Source: Eutreptiella sp. 'Long Island Sound 2002'
Lineage: Eukaryota > Euglenozoa > Euglenophyceae > Eutreptiales > Eutreptiaceae
Direction: 5' to 3'
Assembly: GCA_964036045.1 (NCBI GenBank)
Contig: OZ038389.1
Location: 38,635,998 to 38,699,997, forward strand
DNA length: 64,000 bases
The position numbers and the translations under genes are program-made. The notes under the pieces are model-generated. The model ran no database searches, was not told the DNA's origin, and saw nothing but the letters and a program-made list of their open reading frames with translations. Positions 20,059-31,910 of the stretch are shown here, one piece after another. How positions within the stretch are numbered: the first letter of the stretch is position 1; each line of letters begins with the position of its first letter.

Positions 20059-22403
20059 TGAAGCCGGTTCGGACCCCCGTGGCCATCTTGGGGTCACTTG
20101 GGGTGTGTATCTATGTGCCGGCAAGCCGCCATTGGCTGATATCATACTCTCCCATCCACCTGATCTAACCCGATGTGATAGTGTGATAGGTTTGGCCATT
20201 CCGGCTATGAGCGGCCATATTCAGTACCGAGGCGCCGCCAGCGGAGATTTATATATCAGAATATCAGGAATCAACAGGGTTTTATTATCATAATGTTTCC
20301 GTAATTTTTCAGCCTTTCGTTCTGATGGTCAATGTATCGGCGACCGTCAGTTGACTCGCGATATTGCGTTAACCGATTGGTTAACTGTTATTTCCAGATA
20401 TTTTGGCGGAAACTCCGATGAAGGGTCAGATTTCATCAGTAAAGGGTTCGTTGCTTCCGCAATTTTCTAAATATGCACTCGAAATTTTATTCTGAATTTT
20501 TCGCGATGTCGAAATCGGATTTTCGACTTCGACATCGCCGCACTTGGTTTGGTCTTCTTCGAGTGGTCATACTCTTTTCCCTTTGCCGGAATCAGGTTTC
20601 CCTTATACTTGCCACCCATTTGACTTGGAGATATAAGGGAAACAAAAGTGAATCGTGGGACCACTTTGAAGGGCCATATCTACGAGCGAGTGTGAGGAAA
20701 GAGAATAAGGAAGGTTGCGTTGCAAGCGCCTTGGTCTCAACTTAATTTAGGAAGCATCAAACGCCTTTGGTGTGTACACATGCCTGGTATAGCAAGGGAT
20801 AATGGTCAAGAGGGTAGAAAGTGATATATAACTCTTGGACCGTGCAACCGAATATTTTATTGCGACTTTCGAGTGTACCGCATGAGTGTTGGGGTTGCAT
20901 AGATACTTTCCTTGGGTTCCCACGTATTTTTAACGTGAAGTTATGTCCATGGAGGGGCATGGCATACCATGGTGGGAGCCACTTTTGAGGGTATGTGTTA
21001 TATGCATGGTATGTGCTTCGATATGCTCACGCCCATGTTATATATCTTCGTGTGGCCGAAGAGATGGGGAGCCACACGTGACAAGGGTTTTGCCCATGTC
21101 CCAATTGTGGAATTCAAAGCGCTAGACTAAGTCTACCGCATATGTATTGCTCATGGTATGTTTGGCAAGGAGATCCATGAGTGCACTCCCATTTTCATGG
21201 GGCATGTAGATACGAGTGGCGAAGGTATCTCCATGCGCCCGATTGGGGATCCAAGTGGGGGAATTTTTTGCAAATGGTTCCAATCATTTGTATATTGAAC
21301 CATGCGCGGAAATCATGGGTGAGCATAGAGATATATTATCATGACAACTTTGTATTTGGACATATTTGCATGTTTTTGACCTCATTTTTTGCTCATTTTT
21401 GTATTTTATGTGCTCAACTGGTCGGCTAACAGTAAAGTGCCTAGAGATCTGTGAACTATGGTATGTTGCTTATATGTTGGCATATGCTTCGGTGTTGTAA
21501 TTCACCATATGCCGGATCACATGGTCACTTTGGCGTGGCACACGAGGCCTCACAAAATTAGGTCTCAAATTCATGAGTTGACTAGGGAAGCATGTCATGT
21601 ACATAACCGGAGGGGTCTCGGAGCCAATGATGGGATATTCTTGGGCATCAACCTTTTGTCTATATCACCCTTGTATATTACTTCCCGGTTTGACACATGC
21701 ATGGAGCATTTGGGTATTTGCCATATGCAGTTTTGAGTATATAATTGAATATTGGGCACTATGGTGTGTTTTGCCTGATTTGGTTAGGTTGTGAGGTCAC
21801 CTTCATGGGGCAGTTCTCCAAGCCCATTCGACTCCAAGTCCAACCAAGGTTATGTCAGGGTAGGGCATGGTCCTGAGTGCCACTCTAGGTCATGACACGC
21901 CACCTCCCCGATTAGGCTAGGATTTAGAGGCTTGGGAGTGAACACATTTTTGGGGTTTGTGTAGTGACTTGTGACACATGGCATTCAGCTATCTCATTTG
22001 ACTTGGTTCAGGGCAATATGTTGGTGAGTCAAGGGAAGGTCTTGAGTCCAGGGAATGAGGGGTTTATGGCTGTGAATGTGTATGTTTACCTCTTTCCCCA
22101 ACTTTGCCTTATTTGTGTTCATATGCCAATTTCAGGGCTTTCCTCTTTGGTGCAATTCTTGTACATGCCCGCCACCTGGGGCGACCGGTGTGCTGAACGG
22201 AAGCCCGCAGTGTGGATTGGATTATTGCTGGATTTGTGGGATCTGGTTGCTGTTCACGGTTGAAGGATTGTATTTTATTTTCTATATTTTTGGATTTGGA
22301 ACCCTGGATTTTGATAAATGCAATCGTTGATCAGGAGCAAATCGGCAGGGGTTACAGGCGGAAGGGGCACAGCAGGGGCCGGTCCTGGTAGGGACCTTCT
22401 TTA
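20059..22403 (+). repeat. 3' LTR of Gyp-1
   Basis: It starts TGAAGCCGGTTCGG and ends GACCTTCTTTA before the GAGG duplication at 22404. It keeps the hairpin segment near 20510-20545 that the 5' LTR lost. Few other differences are visible by eye. It is related to the LTR of Gyp-2 (minus strand, up to 55771), sharing the CGCCAGCGGAGATTT and ATCAGAATATCAGGAATCAA blocks. Confidence 0.88.
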
Positions 22404-22407
22404 GAGG

Positions 22408-23584
22408 GTCTCCCGCAGGCGCTTGAGGACATACGGGTGGTCCTGGGGCGCGGGGAGGTTGCGGGGGTGGACTCCCAGGGGGTGGAGCGCATCGGCCAGC
22501 ATGGCTTCCCATGTGGCCTGCGGCATCCACCCCTTCGCCGGCTGGAGGTGGCTGTTCTCCACCGACCCCTTGCGGGGCCGGTGGACCAGGCCCTCGAGGG
22601 AGGGCTCTGTCCGGACCCACTTTCGCAGCTCCCAGAGCTGCGTGTGGGTCCAGCTCTGCCACCACTGTCCCTGGGCGGGGCCGCGGTCTTGGCCGGAGGA
22701 GTGGCTGTGGCTGGGTGTGATGGGGTCGTGGGGACTGGTGGACGTGGCGGGCCTGGGGGATTCCTCGTAGTCCTGTTCCGTGAAGGTGCGCGGGGAGTGG
22801 GGGCGCGGGCGGATGCGGACTCGCGGGTATGCGCGCACGGTCTCCGCCGTGGGGTTGGGTTGGGACTCGCGGTGGCGGCGGTAGCGGGGCATGTGCTGTA
22901 TGTGGGCTGACATCGAGTGTTGGTAGGGGGGCGGGGACGCTGCTGGTGGACCGTGGCGTTGATCTGGTCCCGTCGGGGATGGTCTCTGGGCCTGGGGTGC
23001 GGGCTTTGAGAGGTGGCGGGACGAGGTGCGTCGTGCTTCTGCCGCGGCGCGCTCCGCCATGAAGGTGGTGGCGGCGGCGTCGGTGACGGTGGGGGGGCGC
23101 CGTGCTGGTTGCTGCTGCCTCTGGGCCTGGGACGGCTGGGGCCGAATGTCAGAGAGGACGTCCTCGGGGGGTTGGGCACGCGCTGCCGTCGTGGCGCCGG
23201 GCTTGGGCTAGGGTTTGGGGTTGGCTGCGGGTTGCGGTCGTGGCGTGCTGACGGGCTTGGGTGGCTGTTTGCCGGCGGTCCTGGGTTTCGGCTGGGTTGC
23301 GGGTGCGGGCCTCCTCGGGGCGTGGGCCTTGGCAGCGGCGGGGTTGCTCGCGGTGGGGACCAGTTTGGGGGCCCGTTGGGGAGGTTTCCCCCGTGGCTTG
23401 GGGGGTGGAGTGCTGGATGGGGACGTGGTGGTGGTGGTGAATGAGGTGGTTGTGGTGGTGGAGGTTGTGGAGTCGGAGGCGTAGGAGAGGGCTGTGGGAG
23501 ACGGCGGAGGGCCCTGGGCCTCGGGGGCGGGCGTAGGATGCTGGGTCCTTCAAGTAGCGAGAACGAGGGTGCGGGTTCGGGCAC
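22408..23584 (-). pseudogene. LINE-2 copy of downstream ORF 4
   Basis: The C-terminal conserved domain reads in one frame from 23060 (MSAHIQHMPRYRRHRESQP, HTQLWELRKWVRTEPSLEG, WMPQATWEAMLADALHPLGV, HPYVLKRLRETL). It is then cut by Gyp-1; its last residues lie in 8490-9254. Upstream, the Pro/Ser-rich part is open in more than one frame, and the natural frame changes near 23060. The protein is as for the LINE-1 copy: unknown function, conserved domain. Confidence 0.5.
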
Positions 23585-23669
23585 CGGGCATGTGCGCGCG
23601 CTTTCCCCGGTGACCTGTGCGTGCTGGTGCTGGTGTGGTGGCGTTGTCTCGGCTGTGCCGGCACGTGGG

Positions 23670-24682
23670 TTACCCGGGGGGTGTCCATGGTTGCTCCAGG
23701 ACGTGCGGCTGCGTTTGCTGGAGGTAGTCGAGGGTGCGGAACAAGCATCGCTGGATGCCGGGCATGTCCTCTTCCATGAGGTGGGGGTAGTTTTGGGTCG
23801 GGGTGTCTGGGCCCGGCCACAGCAGCGCCATGAGGCGGGCTGCCACCATGTACTGGCAGAGCTGTAGGGTGGTGGGGCGTGGGGGGGTGGGTCCCCTGCG
23901 GTTCAGGGGGGCTTCCCTCTGCCCGGGGCGCAGCGTGACCCTCCACAGCCACTGGTCTGTAGGGATCCCCCAGGTCCCTTGGGTCCACTTGGCAAGGCAA
24001 TACATCGCCCTACCAAGGCCCTGGCTGCCGCTGCGTGTCCAGGAATTTGCGTTCCCACGTGCCCCAGATGTGGGGGTCGTCCGGCTCGTCCGCCCTGGCG
24101 TACGTGTCGAGGCCTGGGTCGTGCGGGGGGGGGGGGCGTAGTCGGCGGGGAGGAGGGAGTCGGTGCCGTGCACGACCCAGTGGTCAGTTGGTGCGTGGTA
24201 GTGGGTGGGGGAGAGGGCGTAGTGCAGATTGTACATGAGAGTCATGTACGTGGAGGGGGCCGGCTGCCGGTCGTCGGGGGTGGGGATGTCCCCCGGGACG
24301 TGGTGCCGGAAGTTGCTCAGGGAGGCCATCCGGGCTACCCATGTTTCCCGCTCCCACTCTTTGGTGTTGCTGGGGGTGGCGCTGGGTGGGGGATGGGCCA
24401 TGTTGGGCTCGCGGTAGCGGGTGCGGCCCTGGGTGGTCTCCCACTCCGGCACGGGGTGTCCGACTAGGTGTCATCCCCAGACGATGGGGGGCACCCAGAC
24501 TCGGTTTCCCGTGGGGGGCATCTCTCAACGTCTGGGGTGGCGCATGGGGGGCGGTCCTGTCGGGCGACTTGGAGGAAGGCGTTGAAGAGGAAGTCTCGGA
24601 CGCCTTCCCCCAGGGTGGCCGCCTGGACCAGGGTGATCGCCCGGATGCGCTGGCTGGTGCCGGAGGTGTGGAGGCGCAGCAC
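23670..24682 (-). pseudogene. LINE-2 copy of downstream ORF 3, C-terminal half
   Basis: Two pieces are visible: 24682-24464 (TLVQAATLGEGVRDFLFNAF) and 24452-23670 (REPNMAHPPPS, SYQ-free HHVPGDIPTPDDRQPAPSTY, QGLGRAMYCLAKWTQGTWGI, LEQPWTPPG). A stop or shift near 24465 and a local scramble near 24060-24120 interrupt it. The N-terminal part lies beyond the LTR insertion at 27736-27497. Amino-acid conservation against LINE-1 supports real coding in the ancestor. Confidence 0.55.
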
Positions 24683-24718
24683 CTCCTGGTCCCCCAGGAC
24701 CTGGAGGTGCTGCCGTAC

Positions 24719-25610
24719 TGAAGCGGTAGGGTGGCCTCCACCCTACCAGCTGGCGCCACAGTGATAGTGGTGCTTGGGGATGCTGAATTTCAGCATCTCC
24801 CATTGAGATCTCACTGATTTCTTGGGGAATTCTTGTAAAATACCCCAGAAATCGTCATTTTTGGGGTGGCACCGACCTTCTTCGCCTGCGCGTCGCAGCC
24901 CCAGATCGAAGCTCTATTTCTCGATTTACGAAGATTTTAATCAATTTTATTATTGATTTATCGTTTTCAGAATTATAGAAATGAGCCGTGACCATTTTTG
25001 CGGCGTTCCGCGACGAAATTGGTCACGTAAAAGATTGTTCCAGAAAATCCTGAGGCGATCCCAGGAATCAGCCAGGCGCCCAAGGCGTGGCCCAACAGTG
25101 GCCCTCTTCATATATAATATGAATCGGAAAAGAGACGCCTCGTGTTGGCTACACGATGCGTTTCGGGGAGACACGCGAAAAGAGTTTTTTCGACTCAAAA
25201 AACACTATATTCACTGTTTTTCGCCCAAAAATCACTGTTTGGCCCAGTTTGGGCATGATCTCAGTGGAGATCCTGATGGCGACGACTCGTAGCCGTCAGT
25301 TTTTCTGATGGCGGCGACGCCGCCGCCTTCATTTCATCCTCTTTTCTAAGCTATTTTATAGTTTAGATGTGATACACGTACATAATACTAGTCTACGTGT
25401 CTCCTTTGTCTACATATACCTTCATCTCTTGCCTAGGACGCCAGATTGTGTCATGGCCTAGGCGAGGATCACAGAATTCTTTGGAGAAACCCAAACTGAT
25501 GGTACTTCAGCACGAATTTCAAGAGGAATTCTTGGATTTTCATGGGATTGGGGTTGTGCATGCCAAGGGAAGCTTGGAGGTGTCACCGTGCCCACCCCCC
25601 AATTTCTTCA
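24719..25610 (+). repeat. Left LTR of non-autonomous element
   Basis: Starts TGAAGCGGTAGGG, ends AATTTCTTCA. It includes a TATA-rich motif (CATATATAATATGAAT near 25110) that could be the promoter. It differs from the right LTR by scattered substitutions and a small indel near 25012 (the right LTR has an extra GGTCAATTTTTGAC-type segment). Confidence 0.85.
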
Positions 25611-26396
25611 AAAGAATTCTGCCGGCGCCAAGGCCACGCCAAGGCGGTGTGACGGCCTGCGGACGACGACGACGCCCAGACTGCAGGAGAATTGTCAACG
25701 ACGTCGACATCTGCAGGAGCTAAGGTCCAGGGCACCAACATGATGAAGGAGGAACTCTTTGACACCTACGATGGGTAGAAGACCCTATGGAGCCCCCAAG
25801 TCTATCCCTCCTCTGGGCGACGACCACAGCGACGACGACGCCATCTGTGAACCACCACAACCTGGAAGAGGTTGCAGGCGCGTTAATTCGTCGCCTTGGG
25901 TTGGCAACCAACCCTAAACAGGCGCGGGGCGCCTTGGGTAGGAAATGACCCTAAATGCACCAAATCAGGCGCGTTAATTTGTCGCCTTGGGTTGGCAACC
26001 AACCCTAAACAGGCGTGGGGCGCCTTGGGTAGGAAATGACCCTAAATGCAGGCGCGAGGAATTCGTCGCCTGGGGTTTGTAAATGACCCTAAATAATTTT
26101 TTCATTTGAATTTCTTGAATTATTAGTTTTCCATGCCCATGGGAAAAAAGGGCCAAATTGCATATTTCAGCACCTCCAGGCAGGTCCAGAGAGGCTGCAG
26201 CGCCTCTGTTCATGTAACTACAGGCCACAGGGAGTGGCAGGGACCATTGCTGTCGCCTGGGGGGCATTTGCCCTATGAATTTTAATATAAAAAGGCCCTA
26301 AAAACCCATGTTTTTACCACATGGGTCACCAAGACCCAAGCACCCCTCTTGGACCTGCCTTCCTTTGGATGTAGGCAAGCCTTCTAAGGAGGGGGG
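25611..26396 (+). repeat. Interior of non-autonomous LTR element with 89-bp tandem repeat
   Basis: About 786 bp. Two and a half tandem units of about 89 bp lie at about 25877-26095, each containing CAGGCGCGTTAATT, CGCCTTGGGTTGGCAACCAA and GGAAATGACCCTAAAT. No ORF of note and no homology to gag/pol is seen. Confidence 0.65.
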
Positions 26397-27302
26397 TGAA
26401 GCGGTAGGGTGGCCTCCACCCTACCCGCTGGCGCCACAGTGATAGTGGTGGTTGGGGATGCTGAATTTCAGCATCTCCCATTGAGATCTCACTGAATTCT
26501 TGGGGAATTCTTGTAAAATACCCCAGAAATCGTCATTTTTGGGCTGGCGCCGACCTTCGTCGCCTGCGCGTCGCAGCCCCAGATCAAAGCTCTGTTTCTC
26601 GATTTACGAAGATTCCAATCAATTTTATTATTGATTTATCGTTTTCGGAATTATAGAAATGAGCCGTGACCATTTTTGCGGCGTTCCGCGAGGGTCAATT
26701 TTTGACGAAATTGGTCACGTAAAAGATTTTTCCAGAAAATCCTGAGGCGATCCCAGGAATCAGCCAGGCGCCCAAGGCGTGGCCCAACAGTGGCCCTCTT
26801 CATATATAATATGAATTGGGAAAGAGACGCCTCGTGTTGGCTACACAACGCGTTGGGGGGAGACACGCGAAAAGAGTGTTTTCGACTCAAAAAACACTAT
26901 ATTCACTGTTTTTCGCCCAAAAATCACTGTTTGGCCCAGTTTGGGCAGGATCTCAGTGGAGATCCTGATGGCGACGACTCGTAGCCGTCAGTTTTTCTGA
27001 TGGCGGCGACGCCGCCGCCTTCATTTCATCCTCTTTTCTACGCTATTTTATAGTTTAGATGTGATACACGTAGATAATACTAGTCTACGTGTCTCCTTTG
27101 TCTACATATACCTTCATCTCTTGCCTAGGACGCCAGATTGTGTCATGGCTGAGGCAAGGATCACAGAATTCTTTGGAGAAACCCAAACTGATGGTACTTC
27201 AGCACGAATTTCAAGAGGAATTCTTGGATTTTCATGGGATTGGGGTTGTGCATGCCAAGGGAAGCTTGGAGGTGTCACCGTGCCCACCCCCCAACCTCTT
27301 CA
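26397..27302 (+). repeat. Right LTR of non-autonomous element
   Basis: Starts TGAAGCGGTAGGG right after the polypurine run and ends CCAACCTCTTCA. It is followed by the GTAC duplication and LINE-2. It matches the left LTR throughout. Confidence 0.85.
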
Positions 27303-27496
27303 GTACCGCTGCGGGGTTGTGTAGGGCGTAGGGTTCGGCCGGTGCGGCGGCTGGTGTTGCGGGGTGTGATGGGGGGGGTGGTGTGGGTTGGGAGGGGTGG
27401 TCGTCGTTGTCGCGTGTGGGGTCCGGTGATGGGGTTTCTTGTGGCGGTCGCGGGAGGGGGGACTCGCGGCAGCGTGTGTCGGCGGGGGCATCGACA

Positions 27497-27736
27497 TCAA
27501 TTGCCTGGTGCTAGCTGCCGTGTGTTGCGTCCGTAGCCTTGTCTCGGGGGGGGGGGGGCTGGAAGGGGTGGTGTGGGGGTGGCACTGTTGGTGGTGGGGG
27601 GCCCGGGGTGGGTGTTGTGCTGGCTGGGGGTCTGGGCACTCTTGTGGGTCGTGTGGGTGTTTTGTGTGTGCGCCGTGCGGTCCTTGCGGTTCCTAGCTGG
27701 TTGTGGTGCCGTGGTTTGGGTGGGAGGCGGCCGCAT
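27497..27736 (-). pseudogene. LINE-2 ORF 3, N-terminal fragment
   Basis: Begins MRPPPTQTTAPQPARNRKDR, matching the ORF 3 start of LINE-1. It runs out of frame near 27497 and the gene continues past the LTR element at 24718. Pro/Thr-rich, probably disordered. Confidence 0.45.
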
Positions 27737-29470
27737 GGCCGTCCGGGTGGGGCTGTGGTCCGTACGTAATGGGTGGCTGTTGGTGGATGGTGCTCGCTGG
27801 TATGGGGTGTGGGTGGGGGGGCTGCTGGTGGTGGTGGGGCACTCCTACTAGGTCCAGGTGTTGCTGGTGTGCGTGCGCGGCTCCCCCCGGGTCCATGGGG
27901 GTGTACCGTGGCTTGTGTGTCGTGGGCCCGTGTAGTGGGGGCGGCGGGTGGTGATGGGCCGCGTGGTGGTGGTGTTGAGGGTGTGCTGGTTGTGTGTGGT
28001 ACCCCGGCGTTGGTGGGCGTGGTGGTAGGGGCTGGTGGTGGTGGAATATGTGATGGTGTGGTGCGGTGATTTGTGCCATGTGGGGTGCGTGGTTCGTGGG
28101 GCCTGGTTGTGCTGGGGCGTAGTGGGGATGTAGCTGGTGGGGGTCGCTGTAGTATTGGGGCATCAGGGGGTGGGGGTTGGGAGGGACGGGGGCATGGTGG
28201 TGGTGTTGGTGGTGCCATGTGCCCTGGCTCTAAACGTATGGTGGTCCTCGCATGGTGTGGAGGTGTGCGGGCGGTGGTGGCTGACTGAGCTGCAGGGTTC
28301 GGGTGCTGTGGTACAGTGATGGTGGTGGGCGCTGGTGGGGGCGGTGCTGTTGGTGTGCCCCGGGGGTCTGGGCCTGGGGAGGTGCGGTGTGGCTGGACCC
28401 GGGCCCTGGTCGGGGTGTCGCCCCCCGCTGGCGGGCGCGCTGGCGGGCCCCTCGAGCTGTCTTGGTCTTCTTGGCCTGGTGGGTGTCGGGGGCGGGTGCA
28501 CCCCCCTGTCCCCGTGGGGGCGACGGGGAGCGGGTGTGCCAGCGGTGCACCTCCCGGAGGCGCGCCTCGAGGCTTCTGACGTAGGCGCGCTGGTCCGTGA
28601 GGCCCATTCGCGTGGCAGTGGCCTCGTCAGGGGCGGCCAGGTGGGCGTCCCGAAAGAACGCCCAGCCCTCCTCGGGCCTCAGCTGCGTGGGGTGGGGGTG
28701 GTATGCCGGGTAGAGGAGTGCGCTGAGTGGGTAGGGTGTTCCTTTCTGTCGGCCGAGGGCGGTGTTGAACTGGCGGCAGGTGATTCGGAGGTAGGCTGCT
28801 ATCTCCCCTGGTGCCGTGTCCGCCCACGCTTCTGGCGTCAGGGCTGCTGCTTGGGGGGCCGGGAGCTGTGGGTCTGGGAGGTGTAGGTCACGGTGGTGGA
28901 GGTACAGGGTGAGGAGGACGTGGCGGGCCGCCACATTCAAGCCGCCCCCGCTGTGGCGCAAGGCCGGGCTGTGGGGGGGCAGGGGAGGGCTGCCCGTGGC
29001 CACGGCTATGGTCCATGCGTGTTCCACCGCGTCCGCCACGTAGTACCCCCCCAGGTGGTCCCGGAGGGTGTTGCTGAGTGGCCCGAAGAAGCTGGGGTGG
29101 CTGGCGGGGGGGGGGGGTGCGGCTGGGGCCGCGGGCTGCTCGCGGTGGTGGGGGTTGAGGTCCCCGCAGTGGGGGCAGTGGGTGAGGCGGTGCGCGGCCC
29201 CCAGGCAGACCCAGTGGTCCGGGTTGCAGGGTAGGGCCGTCTGTGGTAGCCGCTGGCGTACGCCCAGGGGGCATGCGGTGGCTGGCGGCTGGTGGTACCT
29301 GTGGACGGACGGTGGCGTGGGGGGATGGGGGCTGGCGGCGCGCGCATGCTGGTTGGCGTGCGTGTGGTGCCTGAGGTGCCCGTGTGTGCCGTGCCAGTGT
29401 TGTGCTCGGTGGATGGTGTGTAGGCGTGGTGGGGGTCCGGTGTTTGGTGTGTCATGGGGTAGGTTCTCAT
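27693..29470 (-). pseudogene. LINE-2 ORF 2: zinc-finger and His/Pro-rich protein
   Basis: The start ATG at 29470 overlaps the TGA of the RT ORF (ATGA), as in LINE-1. The zinc-finger frame reads QTALPCNPDHWVCLGAAHRL and THCPHCGDLNPHHRE; the second Cys of the first pair has become Gly (CPLGVRQR versus CPLC in LINE-1). The globular part (GGYYVADAVEHAWTIAVATG, EIAAYLRITCRQFNTALGRQ) follows, then a coiled basic piece (MGLTDQRAYVRSLEARLREV) and the long His/Pro tail ending at 27693. At least two frame changes occur. Function unknown; probable nucleic-acid binding by the zinc finger. Confidence 0.55.
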
Positions 29471-31910
29471 GGTTGGTAGAACAGGAGTTTGAGGAGGTGG
29501 GCTTGGTCTGTTTGGGGTAGGATTGCTGCATGCCGCAGGTACCTATGGGTGCGTAATGTGAGCTGCTCCGCTGTCTTGGTAATGGCCGTCTGTTGCATGT
29601 GCACCGCCGTGGCTTTGAGGTCCTCCGCGTGGGTGCGTAGCAAGGTGTAGATGGCTGTGGGGACGAGTCCCCTGCGGACCGCCTCGAGTACCTCCGTCTG
29701 CTTGAGGACGATGGCGAGTTGCTGGGTTGCCGGGGACCGCGTCGGCCATCCAGCGTGCTGTGCGATGGTGTGGGTTGGGTTCCAGTCTGTGAGGGTGTCC
29801 AGTCCTTGGTACAGGGGGCACCCCTTGAAGTGGTCCCAGGTTTCTTCTTCCGCGTGGCCACAGATGCATTTCGTGTATCTTGCGGGGACGTGGATCGAGC
29901 GGCGTGCGTACCATCGGTGGTATCGGCTGAGGAGGGGAAGCTGTTCGAGGGCGAGTTGGAGTCAGGGTTTTTGTAGGTGTGCTGGGAGGCTGTCCGGGCG
30001 TAGGGCGGAGTAGTAGAGGGGGGTGTGGACGGAGTCTTCGAGGCGTCGGAGGAGTTTGGTGTTCGCCAGGTGGCCCAGTGTGGTGGCCAGCTGCTGGATG
30101 GGTGTGGGGTAGTGGTACTGCTTGTCTCGATTTGTGTACGGCGCGTCCTCGGGCATGCATTGGGGGGGTTGTGTGGCCGAGGGTATTCGGGGTAGGTGTT
30201 GCAGGTGGCTGTGGTGTGGGGTATCCAGTCGTACAAGTTCGAGCCCTGGGGTGTGGCTGGTGCTCTGGTGTTTGGCATGCGTGTCTGCGCGTCCGTTGCC
30301 GTACGTGTAGGAGTGTGATTCCTGTTTGACTATGTGTAGGGCGTCCTGGGGGTGCATGCCCCTGAAGGCCATCCATAGTCGCAATGCCTGTGTGGTGAGG
30401 CCGGATTTGAGCGCCCTGTGGAGGGGCATGTCTGCGAGGCGCCTGGTGAGGTGGATGTCGGCCGTGGCGTCCACGACTACCCAGATGTTGCGGGGCTGGA
30501 TTGTTGCGGGTGGTGGTATGGCGGTGACGGCGTCCGCCAGGGTGCGCAGTTCGCCGTGGGAGGACGCACCAAAGATGGTGGCCCCAGTGTGGTGTTCCAC
30601 GTCGAGGCAGTCCACGCGCCGGGTGATGCGTAAGGAGGCGCAACCGACCATGGGGGTGCGTTGCTGGGTGCCGGATGCGTCAGTGAAGTAGATGATGTCG
30701 GTGTCGCTGGGTATGGGTGGGCGGGCAATTGCCCTGGGGTGATAGACGTAGAGGGGGTTCCCTTGGGCGTTTCTGGTGGTGATTTGCGTGGGTTGCAGTA
30801 GCGGCGCTGCATAGACGCCTATCCCCTGGGTGATGATGGCCTGGGCTCGCGGGGTGAGGCGGAGGAGGCCTCTGTCCGGGTGCCCCTGGGTGATATGCGC
30901 GTACATCAGCCGGAAGAGGTATCCCGTATTGGGTTGGAACTTCTGGCACGTGATGGTCTGTCGCCGTTCCTTGTCGTCTTTGTCGCCGTGGAGGGTGGGG
31001 CATTTGTGCTGTATGGGGCGCACGGGTGCCTCCTGAGGTCCTGCGCGGCGTGGGTCGCAGCGGTGGTACTTCATGGCCACGCTGTCCGGGTCTGCTGGCT
31101 CGTTGGTGAATGTCAACGTCGCCGTGGGCGTTCGAGTCCAGGCTACGTGTGCTGGGTGGTCTGGGGGTACCGTGTGAAACCAGGGGGGGAGCCATGCCTG
31201 CTGGTTGGCGGTGGCGGCGGCGGTGGGGGTGTAGTAGTGGGTTGAGATGAGGATAGCACGGGCCACGGAGTGTCAAGGGCTGCCGGCCCGCAGTGCCAGC
31301 ACGTGCGCGGTATGCCCTGGTCACTGTGTCTGACTGGTGGTACATTGGTCTCCGGGGCGTTGTGCTTGGGGATGGACCAGGGGGTATGGTGTCGCTGGAC
31401 AGTGCGGGTAGCGTGTTTGTGGCTGTTTGGCGCCAGTAGCAGGATGGTGGGTGGTCTCCAGCCTTCGGCTGACGGGGTGGGCTCCTCCTGCGTCGTGTTG
31501 CCGTCGTTTGGGGTCTCGTGCTCGCTCGGGCGGGGTCGGCCGTGCTGGCGTCGGAAAGCCTTGTACGCCGTGTCGATGTCCTTGGGCCCTGGCATGTTGC
31601 GCCCTGCCTTCGTAGCGCATGCGCGGAGGTACGCCTGGAAGACGCGGCGTGCTGGCCATTGCGGGTCGCAAAGGAACGGGGCGTGGTGGGCGTCGCACGG
31701 AGCCATGACCTTCATCGTTGGGGTGATGTAAACTATGGTGATGGTGGCTTCCACGAGGTGCAGGGTGTCCACCTGGCCTGCCGGGTGTCGGTGGATGTCG
31801 GTGTGCGTGGCCACGAGTGGCCCCTGCTGATCGCAGTGGTGGTTGGTCAGGATGGCGTCCGTGTGGTGCGGTAGGAGGAGCTGCAGCTGGGCCCAGATGT
31901 CGGTGCCCAC
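29471..31910 (-). pseudogene. LINE-2 post-RT region with RNase H
   Basis: 31910-31143 carries the connector (QWPARRVFQAYLRACATKAG, CWHCG). From 31266 the RNase H frame runs on: YFTDASGTQQRTPM, GASSHGELRTLADAV with the catalytic Glu kept, VVVDATADIHLT and GNGRADTHAKHQ. A shift near 29960 moves to the last part with the Cys/His motif near 29830-29890 and the end KLLFYQP-type stop overlapping the next ATG. All acidic catalytic residues of RNase H are present here, unlike LINE-1. The region is broken by frame changes near 31250 and 29965. Confidence 0.75.

Larger units (their letters stand above)
9255..22403 (+). mobile_element. Ty3/gypsy chromovirus Gyp-1, full length
   Basis: A 13.1-kb LTR retrotransposon: 5' LTR 9255-11580, primer-binding site at 11581, gag, protease, RT, RNase H, integrase and chromodomain, polypurine tract 20048-20058, and 3' LTR 20059-22403. 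It is flanked by a 4-bp target duplication, GAGG at 9251-9254 and 22404-22407. Removing it restores LINE-2 as judged from LINE-1 (CTGGAGGGTCTC context). The LTRs look nearly identical by eye, which suggests recent insertion. Yet gag/pol has at least four frameshifts plus an extra TAG, so this copy is not autonomous unless some breaks are assembly errors. Confidence 0.92.
22404..24718 (-). mobile_element. LINE-2 segment 2: ORF 3 and ORF 4 region
   Basis: The reverse complement follows LINE-1 from about 4370 to 6690. The left edge is the Gyp-1 insertion (GAGG), the right edge the non-autonomous LTR element (GTAC 24715-24718). It was continuous with 27303-34221 before that insertion. Confidence 0.85.
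24719..27302 (+). mobile_element. Non-autonomous LTR retrotransposon (LTR ~0.9 kb, no pol)
   Basis: Two direct repeats, 24719-25610 and 26397-27302, begin TGAAGCGGTAGGGTGG and end CTTCA (TG...CA). They flank a 786-bp interior without gag or pol. A GTAC duplication (24715-24718 and 27303-27306) flanks the whole; LINE-1 has GCTGCCGTACCGCTGC uninterrupted at this site. A polypurine run (AAGGAGGGGGG, 26386-26396) precedes the second LTR and fixes plus orientation. Primer-binding site not evident. The layout matches a TRIM/LARD-like element mobilised by another element's enzymes; its TGAAGC terminus and 4-bp duplication match Gyp-1, a candidate partner family. Confidence 0.88.
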
